The notes beneath the pieces are model-generated. The model ran no database searches, was not told the DNA's origin, and was given only the letters and a program-made list of their open reading frames with translations. From Paucibacter sediminis (lineage in GTDB: Bacteria > Pseudomonadota > Gammaproteobacteria > Burkholderiales > Burkholderiaceae_C), in the NCBI RefSeq assembly GCF_030254645.1, contig NZ_CP116346.1, positions 1,902,001 through 1,966,000 on the forward strand: a DNA stretch of 64,000 bases, given 5' to 3'. The translations under genes and the position numbers were made by a program. The first letter of the stretch is position 1, and each line of letters begins with the position of its first letter. Shown here one piece after another: positions 1-8,230 of this stretch.

Positions 1-377
1 TCGCGGCCTTCGAGGCGCCGGCGCGGCTGGCCCGGTGGTGGGGTCCGGCGGGCTTTCGCAACAGCTTCGATGTTTGCGAGTTCAGGCCCGGCGGCGCCTG
101 GCAATTCACCATGCATGGGCCGGATGGCGCCAAGTACTGGAATGAATCCACCTTTCTGGAGATCGAGCGCGATCGCAAGGTGGTGATCCAGCATCTCTCG
201 GCGCCCCGATTCAGGCTCACCGTCACGCTCGTGCCCAAGGGCGCGGCCACCTGGCTCGCCTGGGAGCAGGCGTTTGAAGACCCCGCCGTGGCCGAAGCCG
301 TGCGTCACATCGTCGTGCCCGCCAACGAGCAGAACCTCGACCGGCTGGCCGCGGAGCTGGCGCGCGACGCCGCATGA
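1..377 (+). CDS. SRPBCC/AHSA1-like protein, 5' partial
   Basis: The reading frame is open from base 3 to the stop at 375-377, so the gene begins before the window. Upstream of the first internal ATG (111) the frame encodes RLARWWGPAGF and later FRPGGAW, which is typical of AHSA1-type START-like domains that bind small hydrophobic ligands in a helix-grip fold. The visible C-terminal portion is about 124 residues, close to a whole single-domain protein, so only a short N-terminus is missing. It overlaps the following acetyltransferase by 4 bp (ATGA), implying co-translation. The ligand and role cannot be deduced. Confidence 0.75.
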   Translation, partial: AAFEAPARLARWWGPAGFRNSFDVCEFRPGGAWQFTMHGPDGAKYWNESTFLEIERDRKVVIQHLSAPRFRLTVTLVPKGAATWLAWEQAFEDPAVAEAVRHIVVPANEQNLDRLAAELARDAA

Positions 378-892
378 GAACGCTGCTGACCGAGCGCCTG
401 CGCATCCGGCGCATGGACGTCAGCGACGCGGGCTTCATGCTGGCGCTGCTGAACCAGCCCTCCTGGCTGCAGTTCATCGGCGACCGCGGCGTGCGCACGC
501 TGGACGACGCGCGCAACTACATCCTGCAGGGGCCGGTGGCGATGGTGGAGCGGCTGGGCTATGGCTTTGGCGTGGTCGAGGCGATCGCCTCGGGCGAGCC
601 GCTGGGCATCTGCGGCCTGGCCAAGCGCGACTACCTGGACGAGGCCGACATCGGCTTTGCCTTCATGCCCCAGCATTGCGGCCAGGGCTATGCGCATGAG
701 GCCGCCTCGGCGGTGCTGGCGTTTGCCCATGCAGAGCTGGGCATGGCGCGCGTGCTGGCCACCACGCGGACCACCAACAGCCAGTCGCAGAAGCTGCTGG
801 AAAAACTGGGCCTGCGCTTCGAGCGCATGATCGCCCATCCGGATGGCGATCGCGAGCTCATGTTGTATGCAAGCACGCCGCATCGGCGATAG
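374..892 (+). CDS. GNAT family N-acetyltransferase (RimJ/RimL type)
   Basis: A 172-residue protein that starts in the ATGA overlap with the SRPBCC gene. The opening LLTERLRIRRM is the usual start of RimJ/RimL-like acetyltransferases. The acetyl-CoA pyrophosphate-binding loop is visible as QHCGQGYAHEA (about residues 97-107), and the C-terminal NSQSQKLLEKLGLRFE is the common motif B region. The family moves acetyl groups from acetyl-CoA to protein N-termini or small amines. The substrate here is unknown. One of four GNAT domains in the first 20 kb. Confidence 0.85.
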   Translation: MRTLLTERLRIRRMDVSDAGFMLALLNQPSWLQFIGDRGVRTLDDARNYILQGPVAMVERLGYGFGVVEAIASGEPLGICGLAKRDYLDEADIGFAFMPQHCGQGYAHEAASAVLAFAHAELGMARVLATTRTTNSQSQKLLEKLGLRFERMIAHPDGDRELMLYASTPHRR

Positions 893-903
893 TTGCGCTC
901 ATC

Positions 904-1692
904 ATGCATTGCCTGAATTTCAAAACCCGATTCCTTGCCCTGCTCGCCACCTGCCTGCTGCTGGCCACCGCCGCTGCGACGGCGCAGCGCCTGCGCCTGC
1001 CGGTCTACGACGCGGTGGTGGTCAACAGCTATCCGCATGACCCGGAGGCCTTCACCCAGGGCCTGCTGTGGCGCGACGGGGTGCTGTACGAAAGCACCGG
1101 CCTGAACGGCCACAGCTCGATCCGCAAGGTGCAGCTGGAGAGCGGCCGCGTGCTGCAGAAGCAGGACATCCCGCAGCAGTATTTCGGCGAGGGCATGACG
1201 GCCTGGAAGGACGAGCTCTACAGCATCACCTGGCAGTCGCAGGTCGGCTTCGTGTGGGATCTGCGCAGCTTCAAGCTCAAGCGCCAGTTCAGCTACCCCG
1301 GCGAGGGCTGGGGCCTGACGCACGACGAGCATCACCTCATCCTCAGCGACGGCACGCCTACGCTGCGCTTCTTCGACCCCGCCAGCATGAAGGAGGTGCG
1401 CCGCGTGCAGGTCACCGCGCTGGGCCGGCCGGTGGAGCAGCTCAACGAGCTGGAATGGGTGGAGGGCCAGATCTACGCCAATATCTGGCACAGCAATGTG
1501 ATCGTGCGCATCGACCCCGCCTCGGGCCAGGTGCAGAGCCTGATCGACCTCACCGGCCTGCTCAAGCCCGAGCTGGCCGGCCAGGCGGATGTGCTCAACG
1601 GCATTGCCTACGACCCGGCCAAGAAGCGCCTGTTCGTCACCGGCAAGCTCTGGCCCCGGCTGTTCGAGATCCGCCTGGTCCCTAGGGCCTGA
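904..1692 (+). CDS. Glutaminyl-peptide cyclotransferase (plant/bacterial type), exported
   Basis: 262 residues with an N-terminal signal peptide (hydrophobic LLATCLLLATAAA, cleavage near ATAQ). The rest matches the plant-type glutamine cyclotransferase family, a five-bladed beta-propeller that converts N-terminal glutamine to pyroglutamate. Diagnostic segments are YPHDPEAFTQGLLW, YESTGLNGHSSIRKV, FGEGMTAW, and LNELEWVEGQIYANIW (conserved catalytic Glu region). It is expected to act on exported peptides in the periplasm. It is convergent with the haem peroxidase gene, with stop codons that abut. Confidence 0.88.
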   Translation: MHCLNFKTRFLALLATCLLLATAAATAQRLRLPVYDAVVVNSYPHDPEAFTQGLLWRDGVLYESTGLNGHSSIRKVQLESGRVLQKQDIPQQYFGEGMTAWKDELYSITWQSQVGFVWDLRSFKLKRQFSYPGEGWGLTHDEHHLILSDGTPTLRFFDPASMKEVRRVQVTALGRPVEQLNELEWVEGQIYANIWHSNVIVRIDPASGQVQSLIDLTGLLKPELAGQADVLNGIAYDPAKKRLFVTGKLWPRLFEIRLVPRA

Positions 1693-1704
1693 CTAGGGTT
1701 TAAA
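1680..1704. terminator. Weak candidate bidirectional terminator between convergent genes
   Basis: CCCTAG (1680-1685) pairs with CTAGGG (1693-1698) across a 7-nt loop and is followed by TTTAAA. It overlaps the last codons of both convergent genes. The stem is only 6 bp, so this is a tentative call. Confidence 0.3.
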
Positions 1705-4548
1705 CGCTGGGTCCGACTCCGCGCCCGGGCGCGGCTTCCAGTCCAGCGTGTAGTAGGCGCCGCGCGCGCGCGCCCAGGGGTCGAAGGCGTTCACCACCTG
1801 GGCCAGCTCGGGCGCCAGCTCGGGCAGGGTGCGCAGCAGCACGCGCTTGAGCGGCGAGACCTCCATCGCATGGCCGTTGGGCTTGCCGGCCTCCATCTGC
1901 TTGCCGTCGGGGCCGTTGTCGTTCACCCAGGCCACGCCCAGCGAGGTGTAGAACTCGGGGCGGAAGCTGGAGGTGAAGAAGCGGTCGCTGAAGAGGCGGC
2001 GCGAGGCGTTCAGGATGAAGACCTGGAACTGCGTCTCCGAGATCGCGAAGCCATGCGGATGGGTGAACTCGGAGAGCCAGCCCACCACCGTGTCCACGTC
2101 CTCGACGTTGTCCACCAGGCTGCCATCGGGATGGCCCAGGCAGTCGTTGATGGCCGAGCCGTCGGCATTGCGCTGGGCCCGCGTGATGATCTTGCTGGCG
2201 TCGCAGCGGTGCTGGCCGTAGACCTCGCGCAGCAGCCCGGTCAGGCGCTCCTGCTCGGCGCGCGCCGGCGCACCGGCGGGCAGACGCTGGTCGACGAAGT
2301 CCTCAAAACGCGTCAGCTGGCGCAGGCCGTATTGGCGGCGGAATTCGTTGAAGCGCGGCACGCCGCGTTCGCGATCGCGTATCAGGTCCAGCGCCGCCAC
2401 ATCGATCTTGCCGATGCCGGCCGGGCCGCGCGCCAGTTCGAGATGCTGCAGGAACTGCGGCGAGTTCTGCAGCGTCAGCAGGCCCAGGCGCTGGCGCCCC
2501 ATCGAGAGCGCCCAGCTGGCCAGGCCCCGCTCATGCATGGCCTGCGTGGCCTTGGCGCGGAAGGTGCTGAGCACCGGCACCTTGGCGCGCACCGCGTTGG
2601 GGTCCTGGCGCCAGTCGCGCCATTCGATCAGGTCCGGCACCAGCGCGTGCAGGCGGTAGACGCTGACGAACTCCTCGGGGAAGTTGAAGGGCGAGCCGAA
2701 ATGGTTGACGCCGCCGTTCACATGCTCGGGATTGGCCAGGCTCCACTGGTCCTGCTTGCCGGGGTCGAAGGCCGAGAGCAGGCTCTTGCCCGGGTAGACA
2801 TGGCTGCCCAGGCCGAAGATGCCGGGGCCGGAGGCAAAGGCCGAATAGAGCTGGGTGGCCTTCTTGGCCTCGGGGCTCTTGCCGAAGGTCTTCAGCACGA
2901 TGTTCTCGATCGCGTCGGCCACCAGCGGATGCTTGGCGAACAGCCCGCCCCAGTTGGCGTTCATGCCCAGGTAGAGCGGCTCGCCGTAGAGCAGCTGGGT
3001 GGTCCATTCGGTGGTGTGGATCTTGGCGATCTCAGCCGCCACCACCAGGCGTGCGGCCTCGAACAACTCGTCCGCCGTGACCTCGCGATAGCGGATCGCG
3101 GCCTCCGGCCGCAGCGGGTCGCGCAGGCCCGAGTCGGCCTCGGGCGTGGCGGCGGCCTGGCGGCGGAAGGCGGCCACGAAGGCGTTGTGCTCGCGCGCAA
3201 ACACGTTGTGATAGAAGCTCATGCCGATGCTCCAGTTGTCCGGGAAGGCGGCGGCCTCCTGCCCGGCGTACTGGGGAGCGATCGGGTCGCCGGGCGCGAA
3301 CACCGGCAGATAGCCCTGGGCCTCGCCGGCGCCGGCGCCGCGGCCGGGCTGCAGCAAGAGCCTGGCGGGGTCGGCCGGGTCGCGCTTGACGCGCTGGCGC
3401 GAGGCCGCGTCATAGCCGTAGATCTGCGAGGCATCCCACCAGGCCGTGACCTTGTTGCGCGTGGTCTTGTAGGCGCGCGCGGGCTGCGCGCGACCCGCGG
3501 CGTCGACGAAGGTCGCCGGTGGGGTGGTCTCGGCCATCAGGGCCGCGTCGATGCGGTCCTCGGGCCGGCAGCCCGTGGCCTGCGCGGCGCCGGCGCTGCA
3601 GCCCACCGGCATCAGCGTGGCGGCGTTGTGGCCATCCTCCAGGTGCGAGAACCAGTCATGCGTCATGAACTGGATCCAGAACGCCGCCAGCACATTGAAG
3701 AAGGGCGCCTTCTTGTAGTCGCACTGCGCGTCAGGGCTGTCGCCGGGCAAGCCCTGACCCTCGCGGCAGCGGCCCGGGTCGGTCTGGGCGCGGGTGAAGA
3801 GCTTGCGGCTGATCAGCTGCGGGTCGGGCTTGAGCAGGGCCAGGCGCTCGCCATGGCGGTTGCGCGCCAGCTCGTTCATGCCCAGGTCGGGAAAGGTGGA
3901 CTCGAACTCGACATTGCGTGCAAACAGGGTGCCGGTGGCGCCCATCAGCGGGTTGCGCAGGTCGTTGCACGTGCCGTCGAGATTGCGCGCACGTATCAGC
4001 GCGCCGCCGCAGAGCTGCGGGCCGTCGCCACCCACGGCGGCGTAGGCGGGCGCGCTGCTGGGCAGGCGCAGCGCGTCCCAGACCTTCAGCGCGCCGCCCT
4101 CGACGCCGTCGCGCCCCAGGGTGTAGTCGCGGAAGGTGCCCATGTTGTCGAACAGATTGAACTTGATCAGCTCCATGCGCTGGTATTCGAGGTCCAGCAG
4201 GGCGCCGTCGATGCCGCGGCCGTTGCGCGAGAGGTGCAGGCCCACGCCCGTGGTGCCGGGCGAGAGGCTGCTGGCGTCGCCGGTGGCCCAGTAGTTGGCC
4301 CAGTCCACATAGGGCGTGCTGCGGAAGGCGGCCGCCTTGTCGCCGCCGCGGCAGCGCGCCACGTCCTCCGAGACCTTGCCCAGAAAGCGCTCGCCGCGTT
4401 CGGCGGGCAGCGGGCGCAGGCCGCCGGCCATCATCTTCACGCAATCGTCCAGCGCGCTGCTCTGGCCGTCGGGCGGGCTGGCGCAGGCGGCGAGCAGCAG
4501 GCTCAGCGGGAGTGCAACAAAGAGGTGGTGCAGGCGTGCTCTCAGCAT
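1693..4548 (-). CDS. Animal-type haem peroxidase family lipoprotein
   Basis: 951 residues from ATG 4548, chosen because AGGGAG lies just upstream and because it begins with a lipoprotein signal (LLLAACASPP, lipobox LAAC). The upstream in-frame ATG at 4611 would bury this signal. Myeloperoxidase/cyclooxygenase/dioxygenase-superfamily elements are visible in order: FWIQFMTHDWFSH (distal His), FAREHNAF (distal Arg plus the Glu position), and VYRLHALVPDLIEW (proximal His, in the form seen in alpha-dioxygenases and linoleate diol synthases). It should bind haem and act at the periplasmic face of a membrane. The substrate is unknown, but fatty-acid oxygenation or peroxidation is plausible. Single-gene transcription unit on the minus strand. 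Confidence 0.85.
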   Translation of the reverse strand: MLRARLHHLFVALPLSLLLAACASPPDGQSSALDDCVKMMAGGLRPLPAERGERFLGKVSEDVARCRGGDKAAAFRSTPYVDWANYWATGDASSLSPGTTGVGLHLSRNGRGIDGALLDLEYQRMELIKFNLFDNMGTFRDYTLGRDGVEGGALKVWDALRLPSSAPAYAAVGGDGPQLCGGALIRARNLDGTCNDLRNPLMGATGTLFARNVEFESTFPDLGMNELARNRHGERLALLKPDPQLISRKLFTRAQTDPGRCREGQGLPGDSPDAQCDYKKAPFFNVLAAFWIQFMTHDWFSHLEDGHNAATLMPVGCSAGAAQATGCRPEDRIDAALMAETTPPATFVDAAGRAQPARAYKTTRNKVTAWWDASQIYGYDAASRQRVKRDPADPARLLLQPGRGAGAGEAQGYLPVFAPGDPIAPQYAGQEAAAFPDNWSIGMSFYHNVFAREHNAFVAAFRRQAAATPEADSGLRDPLRPEAAIRYREVTADELFEAARLVVAAEIAKIHTTEWTTQLLYGEPLYLGMNANWGGLFAKHPLVADAIENIVLKTFGKSPEAKKATQLYSAFASGPGIFGLGSHVYPGKSLLSAFDPGKQDQWSLANPEHVNGGVNHFGSPFNFPEEFVSVYRLHALVPDLIEWRDWRQDPNAVRAKVPVLSTFRAKATQAMHERGLASWALSMGRQRLGLLTLQNSPQFLQHLELARGPAGIGKIDVAALDLIRDRERGVPRFNEFRRQYGLRQLTRFEDFVDQRLPAGAPARAEQERLTGLLREVYGQHRCDASKIITRAQRNADGSAINDCLGHPDGSLVDNVEDVDTVVGWLSEFTHPHGFAISETQFQVFILNASRRLFSDRFFTSSFRPEFYTSLGVAWVNDNGPDGKQMEAGKPNGHAMEVSPLKRVLLRTLPELAPELAQVVNAFDPWARARGAYYTLDWKPRPGAESDPAFKP

Positions 4549-4664
4549 GGTGGGCGCTCCCTGGTCTTGGCGGTGCCGGCGATTGGAGTCCGCGCCGCGC
4601 AGCGCAGCCATCCCTAAGGTCGGGACCCTGGCGGCCGCTGCGCGACCGGCGCATACTTGCCCTC

Positions 4665-4994
4665 ATGGCACTTCTACATGCAAGCTCGGCCGAGCCTATT
4701 GATATCCGACCGTTGGGCGCACGGCTGATGAGCGAAAAAACGGTCGCGTTGTTCAAGTCCAGCGAGCTCGAGGTGATGCGCCTGGTGCTGGCCGCGGGCA
4801 AGGCCTTTCCGCCGCACAAGGTGGCGGGTGAGATCACCATCCAGTGCATCGAAGGGCGGCTGGACGTGACCATCGACGGCGCCAGCCATGTGCTGGAGGC
4901 CGGCCAGCTGCTGTTCCTGGCGGGTGGCGTGGTGCATGGGGTGGCGGCGCTGCAGGACAGCTCGGCCCTGGTGACCATCTCCCTGCCGCGCTAG
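4665..4994 (+). CDS. Small cupin-domain protein
   Basis: 109 residues from ATG 4665 (ATG 4728 is an alternative start). The second half is a single cupin barrel: FPPHKVAGEITIQCIEGRLDV is motif 1-like and AGQLLFLAGGVVHGVAALQDSSAL is motif 2-like, with a His retained in each. Proteins of this size are usually metal-binding sensors or isomerase-like enzymes, and no function can be assigned. It lies first in a same-strand run of small genes, 8 bp before the DUF488 gene. Confidence 0.7.
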   Translation: MALLHASSAEPIDIRPLGARLMSEKTVALFKSSELEVMRLVLAAGKAFPPHKVAGEITIQCIEGRLDVTIDGASHVLEAGQLLFLAGGVVHGVAALQDSSALVTISLPR

Positions 4995-5002
4995 GGGCTG
5001 CG

Positions 5003-5389
5003 ATGGTGGTGCGTGTGTTGCGGCTGGGGACGCCCCGGCTGGCGGAAGAAGGCCTGCGCATCGGCACGGTGCGGCGCCCGCCGCGCGGGGTGCCCAAGGA
5101 GGAGTTCGCGCGCCAGAACTGGTACGACAGCTGGTTCCCGACGCTGGCGCCCAGCGCCGAGACCATGAAGCTGGGCCAGGCCGCGCAGACCCCGGCCGAA
5201 TGGGCCGCCTTCATCAAGAAGTACCGCGCCGAGATGGCCGCGCCCGAGGCCGCGCATGCGCTCAGGCTGCTGGCGGCGCTCTCGCACCAGAGCAATTTCT
5301 CGGTGGGCTGCTACTGCGAGCACGAGGCGCATTGCCACCGCTCGGTGTTGCGCGCGCTGCTGGCCGAGCAGGGTGCCGCGCTGGGCTAA
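5003..5389 (+). CDS. DUF488 family protein (YeaO-like)
   Basis: 128 residues. The C-terminal signature CYCEHEAHCHRSVL (about residues 99-112) is the conserved Cys/His motif of DUF488, and the N-terminal RLGTPRLAEEGLRIGTVRRPP matches the YeaO-like subgroup. The biochemical role of the family is not established. It sits between the cupin and DinB genes in a tight same-strand series. Confidence 0.85.
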   Translation: MVVRVLRLGTPRLAEEGLRIGTVRRPPRGVPKEEFARQNWYDSWFPTLAPSAETMKLGQAAQTPAEWAAFIKKYRAEMAAPEAAHALRLLAALSHQSNFSVGCYCEHEAHCHRSVLRALLAEQGAALG

Positions 5390-5426
5390 GCTTGCGCCTT
5401 CGCAAAAATCAGTAGCGAGGATCACG

Positions 5427-5924
5427 GTGCAAGCACTCCACCTGATGCGCAGCCTGTTCGCCTACAAGGCCTGGGCCAACGAAGACCTCTACGACAGCGT
5501 GGCCCGGCTGCCCGCCGAGACGCGCGCGGCCGAGTTGCATGCGGCGCTGCGCGTGCTGAACCACATCCATGTGGTGGACAGCATCTTCGCCGCCCATCTG
5601 CAGGGGCAGGCGCATGGCTATGCGGGGCTCAACACCCCCGAGACGCCCGGCCTGGCCGAGTTGCGCGCGCGCGTGCAGGCCAGCGACCGCTGGTACCTCG
5701 GCTATCTGGACACGCTCAGCGACATGGCGCTGGGCGAGGTGCTCGATTTCACCTTTGTGGATGGCAAGCCCGGCCGCATGTCGCGCGCCGAGATGCTGCT
5801 GCACGTGGCCACGCATGGCAACTACCACCGCGGCGCGGTGGGCCGCATCCTGGTGCAGGCCGAGGTGGCGCCGCCGCCCGATGCGCTGACGGTGTTCCTG
5901 CACCGCCCCGCGACGCCGGCGTGA
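5427..5924 (+). CDS. DinB family protein
   Basis: 165 residues from a GTG start at 5427. The start is favoured by GAGG at 5417-5420, 6 nt upstream; ATG 5444 is an alternative. A four-helix DinB fold is indicated by the N-terminal FAYKAWANEDLY, the internal LNHIHVVDSIFAAHL and the C-terminal HVATHGNYHRGAVGRIL, which together provide the three metal-ligand histidines of the DinB/YfiT superfamily. Members are metal-dependent thiol transferases or stress proteins. It ends in a GTGA overlap with the next gene. Confidence 0.85.
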   Translation: MQALHLMRSLFAYKAWANEDLYDSVARLPAETRAAELHAALRVLNHIHVVDSIFAAHLQGQAHGYAGLNTPETPGLAELRARVQASDRWYLGYLDTLSDMALGEVLDFTFVDGKPGRMSRAEMLLHVATHGNYHRGAVGRILVQAEVAPPPDALTVFLHRPATPA

Positions 5925-6985
5925 CGACGCTGCTCGCCCTGTGCGGCAGCCTGCGCGCGGCCTCGCTGCACCGCGAACTGCTCGGCGCCGCGCAAGACCT
6001 GGCCCCGGCCGGGGTGAGCCTGCGGATCGCCAGCGATCTGGGCGCGCTGCCGCTCTTCAACCCCGATCTGGAAGCCGAGCTGCCGGCCGCCGTGCGCCGC
6101 CTGCATGCCGAGGTGGCCGCGGCCGAGGCGCTGGTGATCGCCAGCCCCGAGTACGCGCATGGCGTCACCGGCACGATCAAAAACGCGCTCGACTGGCTGG
6201 TGGGCTTCGAGCCCTTCGTGGGGCGACGCGTGGCGATCTGGAAGGCCTCGCCGCGTGCCCGCCACGCCGATGCCGCGTTGCGCGAAACGCTCAGGACCAT
6301 GGCGGCCGAGATCGTCGAGCCGGCCTGCCTGAGCCTGCCGCTGCTGGGCGCCCGGCTGGACGCGGCGGGCATCCGCGCGGCGCCCGCCATGGCAGACCCG
6401 ATCCGCGCGGCCTTGCGTGCGCTGGCGCAGGGGCCCGCGCCGGCCGCCGCGCCGGGCTGGCTGCTGCGCCCGGCCCAGGCCGGCGACGCGACGCGCCTGG
6501 CCGCCTTGGCGCTGCAGGTCTGGCTCAGCACCTATGCCTGGGAGGGCGTGTCCGAGGACATCGCCGCCTATGTGCTGGCGCGCTTCACGCCGGCCGCCTT
6601 TGCCGAACTGTTGGCCGATGCGCAGCGCCTCCTGCTGGTGGGCGAGGGGCCGGGCGGTCTGCTCGGCTATGCCCAGCTGAGGCGCGGGGCGCCGCAAGGT
6701 GGCCTGGAGGTGGAGCTGGAGACGCTCTATGTGCAGGCGCCCGCCCAGGGCACGGGCCTGGCCCAGGCGCTGCTGGCGCAGGCCCGGCTGGCGGCGTACC
6801 GGCAGCTGGGGGCGCCCGCCATCTGGTTGAGCGTGAACGCCCGCAACGAGCGCGCCCTGAACTTCTACCGCCGCGCCGGCTGCATCGAATGCGGCGAGAC
6901 CTGGTTCGAGCTCGGCGGCGGCCGGCATCTCAATCTGCTGCTGCGCAGCCCAAACATGTCCCGCACTGAAGGCGAGGAACGATGA
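5921..6985 (+). CDS. NADPH-dependent FMN reductase fused to a GNAT acetyltransferase
   Basis: 354 residues, GTG start inside the stop overlap of the DinB gene. Residues 1-170 form a flavodoxin-like NAD(P)H-dependent FMN reductase domain (LCGSLRAASLHREL phosphate loop, SPEYAHGVTGTIKNALDW around 75-92). Residues 180-345 are a GNAT domain (LRPAQAGDATRLAALA at its start, ETLYVQAPAQGTGLAQALL as motif A, NARNERALNFYRRAGC as motif B). No stop or frame change separates them, so this is a true fusion as sequenced. It ends in an ATGA overlap with the cysteine hydrolase gene. The coupling of the two activities is unexplained. Confidence 0.85.
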   Translation: MTTLLALCGSLRAASLHRELLGAAQDLAPAGVSLRIASDLGALPLFNPDLEAELPAAVRRLHAEVAAAEALVIASPEYAHGVTGTIKNALDWLVGFEPFVGRRVAIWKASPRARHADAALRETLRTMAAEIVEPACLSLPLLGARLDAAGIRAAPAMADPIRAALRALAQGPAPAAAPGWLLRPAQAGDATRLAALALQVWLSTYAWEGVSEDIAAYVLARFTPAAFAELLADAQRLLLVGEGPGGLLGYAQLRRGAPQGGLEVELETLYVQAPAQGTGLAQALLAQARLAAYRQLGAPAIWLSVNARNERALNFYRRAGCIECGETWFELGGGRHLNLLLRSPNMSRTEGEER

Positions 6986-7521
6986 CGACAACAAGCGCTG
7001 TCCTGGTGATCGATGTCCAGCGAGGCCTGTTCGAGCCCGCGCCCCAACCCTTCGAGGCGCAGCAGACGGTGCAGCGCATCAACGCGCTGACCGCGCGTGC
7101 GCGTGCCGCCGGCGTGCCGGTGGGCGTGATCCTGCATGAGCGCGAGGGCAGCGCGCTGGCCCACCAGAGCGAGGGCTGGCAGCCGGTGGCGCAGCTCGAC
7201 GTCGACCCGGGTGACCGCCTGATACGCAAGACCACGCCGGACTCTTTCCTGCGCACCGAGCTGGGCGCCTGGCTGGCGGGCCTGGGCGTGCAGCGCCTGG
7301 TGATCTGCGGTTATGCCAGCGAGTTCTGCGTCGATACCACCACGCGACGCGCCGCGGCCCTGGGTTTCGAGGTGGAGCTGGCGGCCGATGCCCACACCAC
7401 CCACGACAAGCCCCATGCCACGGCGGCGCAGATCCGCGCCCACCACAACGCCACCCTGCCGGGCATCACCAGCTTCGGGCCGCGCATCCGCGCCCTGCCC
7501 AGCGCCGAGATCACGCTCTGA
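6982..7521 (+). CDS. Isochorismatase-family cysteine hydrolase
   Basis: 179 residues. The catalytic triad of the family is present: Asp11 in VLVIDVQRG, Lys83 in IRKTTPDSF, and Cys116 in YASEFCVDTTTRRA. Relatives hydrolyse amides (nicotinamidase, N-carbamoylsarcosine amidase) or vinyl ethers; the substrate here is not evident. Translationally coupled to the FMN reductase-GNAT fusion, which suggests both act on the same small nitrogen compound (inference). Confidence 0.9.
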   Translation: MTTTSAVLVIDVQRGLFEPAPQPFEAQQTVQRINALTARARAAGVPVGVILHEREGSALAHQSEGWQPVAQLDVDPGDRLIRKTTPDSFLRTELGAWLAGLGVQRLVICGYASEFCVDTTTRRAAALGFEVELAADAHTTHDKPHATAAQIRAHHNATLPGITSFGPRIRALPSAEITL

Positions 7522-7535
7522 GGGCGCAGGCAGCG

Positions 7536-8138
7536 ATGCGGCCCTTGTTCAGCGTCGACGGGGTGGAGGCGCGCAGCGTCGATGCCGGCGCCGCGCCCCA
7601 GGTGCAGGCCCTGTTCGAGGCCAACCCGGACTACTTCCTGCTCACCGGCGGCGAGCCGCCCGGGCCGGGCCTGGGCCTGGAGGAACTGGAGAGCCGCCCG
7701 CCCGAGGGCTGGTCCTACACCGCGCATTGGAGCCTGGGCTTTGTGCGGCCGGGGCAGGGCGGGGCTGCGGACGCCTGGCTGGGCCTGGCGCTGATCGACA
7801 CCGACCTGCTCGCCAGCGGGGTCTGGCATATCGGCCTGTTCCTGCTCGCCACGCCGGTGCATGGCAGCGGCCTGGCGCCGCGCCTGTATGCGGCGCTGGA
7901 GCAATGGGCGGCGGCGCAGGGCGCCGGCTGGCTGCGCCTGGGCGTGATGCTGGGCAATGCGCGCGCCGAGCGCTTCTGGGAGCGCCAGGGCTTTGTCGAG
8001 CTCAAGCGCCGGCCCGATATCGCGATGGGCCGGCTGCGCCAGACCGTGCGCGTGATGCTCAAGCCGCTGGGGGCGCACAGCGTGGCCGAGCACCTGGAAC
8101 GCGTGCCGCGCGATCGCGCCGGCGCGGGCAACTGCTAG
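7536..8138 (+). CDS. GNAT family N-acetyltransferase
   Basis: 200 residues with a C-terminal GNAT core: IGLFLLATPVHGSGLAPRLYAALEQWA carries the acetyl-CoA loop, and LGVMLGNARAERFWERQGFVE is the motif B region. It starts 14 bp after the hydrolase stop, so it probably closes the small-gene operon that began with the cupin gene. The acceptor substrate is unknown. Confidence 0.85.
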   Translation: MRPLFSVDGVEARSVDAGAAPQVQALFEANPDYFLLTGGEPPGPGLGLEELESRPPEGWSYTAHWSLGFVRPGQGGAADAWLGLALIDTDLLASGVWHIGLFLLATPVHGSGLAPRLYAALEQWAAAQGAGWLRLGVMLGNARAERFWERQGFVELKRRPDIAMGRLRQTVRVMLKPLGAHSVAEHLERVPRDRAGAGNC

Positions 8139-8177
8139 GCCGGGCCGCGCCGCCGAGGTGGTAGATTGCGGCCATCG

Positions 8178-8194
8178 CAGAGGGCTGCCCTCTG
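8178..8194 (+). other. Short perfect hairpin upstream of the receiver gene
   Basis: CAGAGGG and CCCTCTG form a 7-bp stem with a 3-nt loop. There is no T tract, so it is not a canonical terminator. It lies about 37 bp before the receiver ATG and could be a leader structure. Confidence 0.3.
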
Positions 8195-8230
8195 GCCGCC
8201 CTGGGCACTCGCCCACAGGAGTCCTTACCC

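Noticed and set aside
1683-1706. Possible solo remnant of the 11303-11572 element (TAGGGCCTG shared)
   Set aside because: Only nine consecutive bases match and they are explained by the overlapping stop codons and small stem there.
1870-4617. Very long open frame antisense to the haem peroxidase
   Set aside because: High-GC shadow frame: Ala/Arg/Gly/Gln-rich, no motif, while the opposite strand encodes a complete recognised family.
8178-8194. Terminator after the acetyltransferase at 7536
   Set aside because: Perfect short stem but no T tract. It was kept only as an unassigned hairpin.
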